64,000 nucleotides of DNA from G051132615 sp051132615 (GTDB lineage: Bacteria; Pseudomonadota; Gammaproteobacteria; Burkholderiales; Neisseriaceae): contig NZ_CP152375.1 in assembly GCF_051132615.1 (NCBI RefSeq), positions 992,001 to 1,056,000 on the forward strand, read 5' to 3'. Below the pieces are notes generated by a model. The model was not told where the DNA came from and did no database searches. It worked only from the letters and a program-made list of their open reading frames with translations. The translations under genes and the position numbers were made by a program. Shown piece by piece: positions 60,820-64,000 of the stretch (the stretch's first letter is position 1; the number at the start of each line of letters is the position of its first letter).

Positions 60820-61035
60820 TTAATAATTACTACAATAACTTTTAGACTCACTGTCAGCCAAAACTGCTTGATTAGTGCAATATGTGTACTGATCGATTAA
60901 ATCCTGATCTTTTACAATTACCTGTCCTGAAGGTGTCCACGGTTCCTTTAAAAAATCATCTAAAGCACCACCTGAACACAAAGCAGCAAGGCATAAAAAA
61001 AGCGACATTAAGCCGCATATACTTAGTGTTTTCAT
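60820..61035 (-). CDS. Prophage exported small protein (71 aa)
   Basis: An N-terminal signal-like stretch ('MKTLSICGLMSLFLCLAALC') with cysteines near residue 20 could be a lipobox variant (LAALC) or a plain signal peptide. The mature part has two more cysteines ('YTYCTNQAVLADSESKSYC'). Function unknown; it lies inside the early operon between ssb and unknown genes. Confidence 0.6.
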   Translation of the reverse strand: MKTLSICGLMSLFLCLAALCSGGALDDFLKEPWTPSGQVIVKDQDLIDQYTYCTNQAVLADSESKSYCSNY

Positions 61036-61038
61036 ATA

Positions 61039-61341
61039 TCACCTATACGCATACACAGATGCTTTTCTATTCCCTTTTTCTGTTATTTCATCTGTAAATA
61101 TTTTTGTCATAACACATTCAACAGAAATGCCTTTTTCTTTTGTTGCTAATTCTATAAATGTGTTAGCAGCCTCTAAAGTGTCATACCAAGGCGATATTTG
61201 ATAAGATGAACATTTTTCGAAACGTTCCTTTGCTGCTTGTACAGCTTCATCATAAGATACATGTTGAACAAATTCAGAATTTCTGTTTTTGTATATTTGT
61301 TCAGCATCCCTTTTTATACACCAACCATATACGCAAAACAT
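61039..61341 (-). CDS. Prophage hypothetical protein (100 aa)
   Basis: No family recognised. It starts MFCVYGWCIKRDAEQIYKNR and is soluble and charged throughout. It ends four bases before the next gene of the same operon. Confidence 0.55.
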   Translation of the reverse strand: MFCVYGWCIKRDAEQIYKNRNSEFVQHVSYDEAVQAAKERFEKCSSYQISPWYDTLEAANTFIELATKEKGISVECVMTKIFTDEITEKGNRKASVYAYR

Positions 61342-61352
61342 GTTAATTTTCC

Positions 61353-61604
61353 TTATTTTTCTGATACTGAATCAGTTAATGTGTATATGCATGCTCGACT
61401 ATCTGCATCATGAGCAAAATCTGGGGCACAGCATAAATAATCTACATACGGGAAAATGCGACCACAAAATGCAACTTGATTTACAATCTGTTGAAATACT
61501 TCGTCAGGGATAACACCATCTTTATACCTATTTTGTGATGTTTTTTCTGTATCAACAGTAATCTTAATTTCGCGTGTGACTACAAATGTCTTTTTAATAA
61601 TCAT
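61353..61604 (-). CDS. Prophage hypothetical protein (83 aa)
   Basis: No family recognised. It has a strand-rich start 'KKTFVVTREIKITVDTEKT' and a Cys-containing C-terminal half 'VAFCGRIFPYVDYLCCAPDFAHDADSRACIY'. It is the second gene of the leftward operon. Confidence 0.55.
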   Translation of the reverse strand: MIIKKTFVVTREIKITVDTEKTSQNRYKDGVIPDEVFQQIVNQVAFCGRIFPYVDYLCCAPDFAHDADSRACIYTLTDSVSEK

Positions 61605-61619
61605 TTCTATGTCCTTTAA

Positions 61620-61641
61620 CTAGAAAAGCCCCGAAGGGCTT
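61620..61641 (-). terminator. Terminator after the first leftward gene
   Basis: AAGCCC/GGGCTT (61626-61631 and 61636-61641) with a CGAA loop (TTCG on the transcribed side) and TTCTAG beyond. It is a short but stable hairpin 1-20 bases after the stop of the first leftward gene; early phage transcripts would need antitermination to pass it. Confidence 0.65.
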
Positions 61642-61936
61642 AGTAATTCACACAATCAAGATTAACAAAGTCGTTTAAACCATCTTCGTTTAAAGCTTCT
61701 TCGTTTTCTTGTTGCCATATGTTTTCTTGTCTTCTCTCTAAAAGCCCCTCAAAAACTTTAACTTGTTTGTCGAAGTTCTCGCCAATAGTTAAATTTTCAG
61801 CAAAAATATGCTTTTGTAAAAACTCAGCAAGTTCATATATTGATTTTTCTGACAATTCAGGTATAAAAAACTCTACAACCTCATTTGTTAAGTTGCAATC
61901 TTCAAAATCAGACATTACTTGATCTATTGCGTCCAT
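61640..61936 (-). CDS. First gene of the prophage leftward operon (98 aa, unknown)
   Basis: An acidic protein of unknown family, starting MDAIDQVMSDFEDCNLTNEV and rich in Glu/Asp to the end. A strong GGAGAG site precedes the ATG. Its place, first behind the leftward promoter and followed by a terminator, is where lambda has its antiterminator N, but N is basic, so this is not an N homologue. Confidence 0.6.
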   Translation of the reverse strand: MDAIDQVMSDFEDCNLTNEVVEFFIPELSEKSIYELAEFLQKHIFAENLTIGENFDKQVKVFEGLLERRQENIWQQENEEALNEDGLNDFVNLDCVNY

Positions 61937-61961
61937 CGTCTTCTCTCCAGTTAACTTACTG

Positions 61962-62152
61962 ATGCGCCCAAAAGACGCATGGATAAATTAACTAATGCTG
62001 TAAATTATTAAGCCATTTACAGTGGACTAATCGGCGCAAGGTCTTATTGATTCTGCCTTGCAATTAATCGCGCATAGAACCGATTACATGCGCTTGTGTC
62101 TCACAACCAACTGCTTAAAGCCGTTTTACTTTTTAAAGTAGTGAGTGGTTCT
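61962..62152 (-). ncRNA. Hairpin-rich leader of the leftward prophage operon
   Basis: The ~260 bases between the leftward promoter and the first gene hold no reading frame but a row of hairpins: ATGCG/CGCAT (61962-61966, 61976-61980), CTGTAAAT/ATTTACAG (61998-62005, 62015-62022), GCAAGG/CCTTGC (62036-62041, 62056-62061), GCGCAT/ATGCGC (62070-62075, 62088-62093), TTGTG/CACAA (62094-62098, 62102-62106) and TACTTT/AAAGTA (62127-62132, 62135-62140). AGAACC (62076-62081) could also pair with GGTTCT (62147-62152). It may be an RNA antiterminator like the put sites of phage HK022, or a small RNA. Confidence 0.5.
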
Positions 62153-62204
62153 ATATTCATTTATTTAAGGAACGTGCGGCGGTGTTTTGCTGCGGTATGA
62201 GTGA

Positions 62205-62267
62205 ATATTATCAAAATGATAAATATCAATCAATAGCAATTTGATAATTTTTAATATAAATTTGATA
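62205..62267 (-). promoter_or_regulatory. Left operator/promoter (OL/PL-like)
   Basis: The leftward promoter reads TTGATT (62228-62233), a 17-base spacer and TAATAT (62205-62210). Over it lie operator copies of consensus TATCAnnnTGATA: TATCAAAATGATA (62209-62221, exact), TAGCAATTTGATA (62234-62246, one mismatch) and TATAAATTTGATA (62255-62267, one mismatch). The exact copy covers the -10 box. The rest of the gap up to the repressor's terminator (62268-62342) is AT-rich without a gene. Confidence 0.78.
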
Positions 62268-62342
62268 AATTATTGAATAGCAAAGAGATAAATATTTTGA
62301 ATTTATTTTACATTTTTGTAAATTTTGTAAGATTTAGGCAAC

Positions 62343-62363
62343 AAAAAACCGCCCTAAGGCGGT
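62343..62363 (-). terminator. Terminator of the repressor gene
   Basis: ACCGCC/GGCGGT (62348-62353 and 62358-62363) with a four-base loop, followed leftward by TTTTTGTTG, 33 bases after the repressor stop codon. It separates the repressor transcript from the leftward operon. Confidence 0.88.
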
Positions 62364-62395
62364 AATTTTATAAAAACAAGATTCTATTACATTGA

Positions 62396-63067
62396 TTATA
62401 AAAGGCCTCCTTGTCCTCCCTGCCAAACAACGCGCCCGATAATATAATCATCTTCCAAAGGGAACATATCTTGATATAGAGACTTATTATTATTGTCTGA
62501 TATATAAATCCATCCACCCTCTCGATCTCTAGCAATTCTCTTTACAACATCTCCGTTACCGTGACGATGTATAGCAAATACTTTTCCTTCTATAGGCTCT
62601 CTTTGCGACGAGTCAACAAGTAATATATCTCCTGCGGAAATCGTTGGAAACATGCTATCACCTTCGGCGTATATCACTTCCAGCATTTCCTCTTTAAGAC
62701 CCATTAAAATAAGCCAGTCTCTAGCAAATGCAAGATGTCTTTTTATTTCAACGTGAGGATTTTCTTCGCCTTTTCCGCATTCTGCTCTAGCTGTATATTG
62801 AGGAATAAATGCAAAGTTTTCGTCTGTAGCTGGACGCGGAAAAGTATCATGATCACTTGAATGATCAGTATCCATCCATCCGTTTTGCTTGCCTGTTTTA
62901 ACCTCTATTTCTCGCGCTAAAGTATTTCCTATATCGCGGAAACCTGTTTTGTTTTGGCTTACCTGAGAAGGGCTTTTATCTAATACTGAAGCAAGTTTTT
63001 GTACGGTTCCATACTCATCAATCAAAATCAATAAATTTTGTCTTCTTACATCTGCAATTGTTTTCAT
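62396..63067 (-). CDS. CI-type phage repressor with S24 (LexA-like) peptidase domain
   Basis: A 223-aa lysogeny repressor. The N-terminal HTH is 'GTVQKLASVLDKSPSQVSQNKTG'; the C-terminal self-cleaving domain has the serine in 'EGDSMFPT' (S138) and the lysine in 'VVKRI' (K176). The probable cleavage site is C97-G98 in 'RAECGKG', as in CI-like proteins with a small residue-Gly bond. RecA-dependent cleavage would induce the prophage. It is divergent from the Cro-like gene and binds, by position, the TATCAnnnTGATA sites. Confidence 0.92.
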   Translation of the reverse strand: MKTIADVRRQNLLILIDEYGTVQKLASVLDKSPSQVSQNKTGFRDIGNTLAREIEVKTGKQNGWMDTDHSSDHDTFPRPATDENFAFIPQYTARAECGKGEENPHVEIKRHLAFARDWLILMGLKEEMLEVIYAEGDSMFPTISAGDILLVDSSQREPIEGKVFAIHRHGNGDVVKRIARDREGGWIYISDNNNKSLYQDMFPLEDDYIIGRVVWQGGQGGLL

Positions 63068-63098
63068 TACTTACCCCTTAAATGTTTTGTCAAGATTA

Positions 63099-63170
63099 TA
63101 TCAAAATGATATTTTTTTAAATTATCATGATGATGTTGATTTGTAATTATCAATCTGATAAGATTTGATA
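63099..63170 (+). promoter_or_regulatory. Right operator/promoter (OR/PR-like)
   Basis: Sites TATCAAAATGATA (63099-63111), TATCATGATGATG (63123-63135, degenerate) and TATCAATCTGATA (63148-63160) share TATCAnnnTGATA with the left cluster; a further half site ATTTGATA ends at 63170. A rightward promoter TTGATT (63136-63141), 17-base spacer, TAAGAT (63159-63164) runs through the third site. The first site lies close to the repressor start and would serve its autoregulation. Confidence 0.82.
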
Positions 63171-63194
63171 ATGTTTTACATCTTGGTGATAAAT

Positions 63195-63386
63195 ATGGAG
63201 CTAAAAGAATTAACAAGAAAAGAGCGAATGGCTCTTGAAAAAAAGGTTGGGTTGTCAGAGGGCTATTTGTATTTAGTTGCGACAAACAGAAGAAGCCCAA
63301 GCCCAGAGTTATCAAAAAAAATTAATAAGGCAGACTCAAGATTTAAGTTAAGTGATCTTAGGCCTGATATATGGGGTGAACAATGA
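63195..63386 (+). CDS. Cro-like HTH protein (63 aa, YdaS/Cro type)
   Basis: A small DNA-binding protein: 'ELTRKERMALEKKVGLSEGYLYLVATNRRSPSPELSKKINKADSRF' is a helix-turn-helix of the YdaS/Cro kind, ending with 'LSDLRPDIW', typical of Cro-like repressors. The start MELKEL follows the promoter by about 25 bases. It overlaps the next gene by four bases (ATGA). Confidence 0.88.
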   Translation: MELKELTRKERMALEKKVGLSEGYLYLVATNRRSPSPELSKKINKADSRFKLSDLRPDIWGEQ

Positions 63387-63598
63387 AACCAAGCCAAAAC
63401 AACATGATTCTTAATCATCTACAAAACAAAGGTTCAATAACACAAGAACAGGCTAAAAAACTTTATGGTGTAGCTCGTTTAGCTTCTCGTGTTAATGATT
63501 TAAAAAAACGTGGCTATAACATCGTGTCCGTAATGATTGAGGTTAAAAATCGCTATGGTGACAGGGTTAAAGTTGCTCAGTATTCGTTGGTGGTGTGA
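63383..63598 (+). CDS. Phage winged-helix protein (71 aa)
   Basis: A small protein with 'NNMILNHLQNKGSITQEQAKKLYGVARLASRVNDLKKRGYNI', a helix-turn-helix known from many phage early regions, followed by a two-strand wing. It is coupled to the Cro-like gene by an ATGA overlap. Possible regulator; function unknown. Confidence 0.72.
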   Translation: MKPSQNNMILNHLQNKGSITQEQAKKLYGVARLASRVNDLKKRGYNIVSVMIEVKNRYGDRVKVAQYSLVV

Positions 63599-63599
63599 T

Positions 63600-63779
63600 A
63601 TGGACAGAATAGAGAGAGAAAAACAACTTGAAACTGTCAAAAACATGATGGTTAAGGCCAAGCATGATGATAATCAATCACTATTGGAGCATCTTTATTT
63701 TCAAGAATTTTTACCATTATTAAATTTACGCACGGAAGAAGAAATAGCTCAAATGGAAGCAGAAAAGGGGCTTGTATGA
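63600..63779 (+). CDS. Prophage hypothetical protein (59 aa)
   Basis: A short charged helical protein (MDRIEREKQLETVKNMMVKA at its start). The start at 63600 lies one base after the stop of the previous gene; a longer frame upstream overlaps that gene and is unlikely. The stop overlaps the next ATG by ATGA. Confidence 0.6.
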   Translation: MDRIEREKQLETVKNMMVKAKHDDNQSLLEHLYFQEFLPLLNLRTEEEIAQMEAEKGLV

Positions 63780-64000
63780 GTCTTTTATTTACCAAAGCCC
63801 CTATTGTTGTTAATACAGATTTAGCTTGCGCTATTGGCTTTGAAGAAGCGGTTGTTCTTCAGCAAGTTAAATACTGGTTAAAACGATCAAAAAATGTAAT
63901 TGATGGCAAAACATGGGTTTACAACTCTATTGCATCATGGGCGAAACAATTCCCATTTTGGAGCGATACAAAAGTTAAGCGTATTTTTGCTGATCTTGTA
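63776..64000 (+). CDS. Phage replication-initiator-like protein, N-terminal part
   Basis: The first 75 codons, starting MSLLFTKAPIVVNTDLACAI and including 'EEAVVLQQVKYWLKRSKNVIDGKTWVYNSIASWAKQFPFWSDTKVKRIF', match the N-terminal winged-helix part of phage replication proteins that load helicase (lambda O-like position). The gene runs off the right edge. ATGA overlap with the preceding gene fits a rightward early operon. Confidence 0.75.
   Translation, partial: MSLLFTKAPIVVNTDLACAIGFEEAVVLQQVKYWLKRSKNVIDGKTWVYNSIASWAKQFPFWSDTKVKRIFADLV

Larger units (their letters stand above)
53583..64000. mobile_element. Lambda-like prophage, left part, integrated at tRNA-Lys
   Basis: From the tRNA to the window edge all genes are phage-like: integrase and excisionase at the attachment end, an orphan methyltransferase, small unknown genes, an exonuclease/Bet/SSB recombination set, a CI/Cro immunity region with two operator clusters, and the start of a replication gene. 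No structural, lysis or packaging genes are in view; they and attR should lie to the right. The early region appears intact, with no broken gene except a short methyltransferase relic. Confidence 0.95.

Noticed and set aside
61640..61936. Lambda N-like antiterminator as the first leftward gene
   Set aside because: The product is strongly acidic and lacks the arginine-rich RNA-binding start of N proteins.
62076..62152. A tRNA-sized fold closed by AGAACC/GGTTCT with three inner hairpins
   Set aside because: There is no TPsiC motif (GTTCRA), no D-loop pattern and no plausible anticodon arm, and the segment lies in a phage leader. It is kept only as part of a structured RNA.
1..64000. CRISPR array or insertion sequence
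   Set aside because: No regularly spaced direct repeats and no transposase-like frames with terminal inverted repeats were seen on reading the window.

Overview
The window is AT-rich bacterial chromosome whose gene neighbourhoods match Betaproteobacteria, most likely a low-GC member of the Neisseriaceae. This rests on gene order rather than on a database search. The informative blocks are kdsA-eno-ftsB next to pyrG, petABC followed by sspA-sspB, rpsU-yqeY-dnaG-rpoD, gmk-rpoZ-spoT, an RnfB-type ferredoxin with a long C-terminal tail, and a lipoprotein cytochrome c'. Almost everything up to about 53.5 kb is core chromosome. From a tRNA-Lys gene to the right edge lies the left part of a lambda-like prophage.

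Layout. 1-6.0 kb: leftward genes for a nitronate monooxygenase start, a methyltransferase, galE, ubiG, mtaD and an ArnT-like membrane glycosyltransferase. 6.2-9.2 kb: a divergent EmrAB/FarAB-type efflux operon with a candidate operator. 9.7-14.1 kb: the most unusual chromosomal region, two tandem cassettes, each encoding an uncharacterised ~340-aa protein, a small Ras-like GTPase of the MglA/CvnD kind and a Roadblock/LC7 protein, each closed by its own terminator. 14.2-26.9 kb: housekeeping genes (STAS-like and DUF1003 proteins, transporters, ftsB, eno, kdsA, pyrG, rpmB, rpmG, YbjQ-like pair, RsxB-like ferredoxin, sspB, sspA). 27.0-29.7 kb: cytochrome bc1 complex. 30-34 kb: Nif3-like protein, OlsB-like acyltransferase, GIY-YIG protein, a frameshifted Sel1-repeat gene and cytochrome c'. 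34.3-38.3 kb: a zinc operon, zur - COG0523 GTPase - 33-aa membrane peptide - znuC - znuB - znuA, behind a perfect Zur-box palindrome. 38.3-48.6 kb: a TauE/SafE-like membrane protein, two L,D-transpeptidases, the macromolecular-synthesis operon and spoT-rpoZ-gmk. 48.8-53.4 kb: EVE and WYL-type regulator genes, a type IV pilin behind a sigma-54 promoter, a gamma-carbonic-anhydrase-like protein and oligopeptidase A.

Prophage (53.5-64.0 kb, continuing past the window). The integrase sits 24 bases after tRNA-Lys and is read leftward with an overlapping excisionase-like gene. A leftward early operon carries an orphan DNA methyltransferase, many small unknown genes, and a Red-like exonuclease/Bet/SSB recombination set. 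The immunity region has an S24-type CI repressor between two operator clusters built on TATCAnnnTGATA, one in front of the leftward operon and one in front of a Cro-like gene and the rightward operon, which ends at the window edge inside a replication-initiator-like gene. The leftward operon begins with a hairpin-rich ~260-nt leader.

Starts were moved from the longest reading frame wherever a ribosome binding site, a paralogue or a family start argued for it. Homology statements come from recognising sequence motifs by eye.
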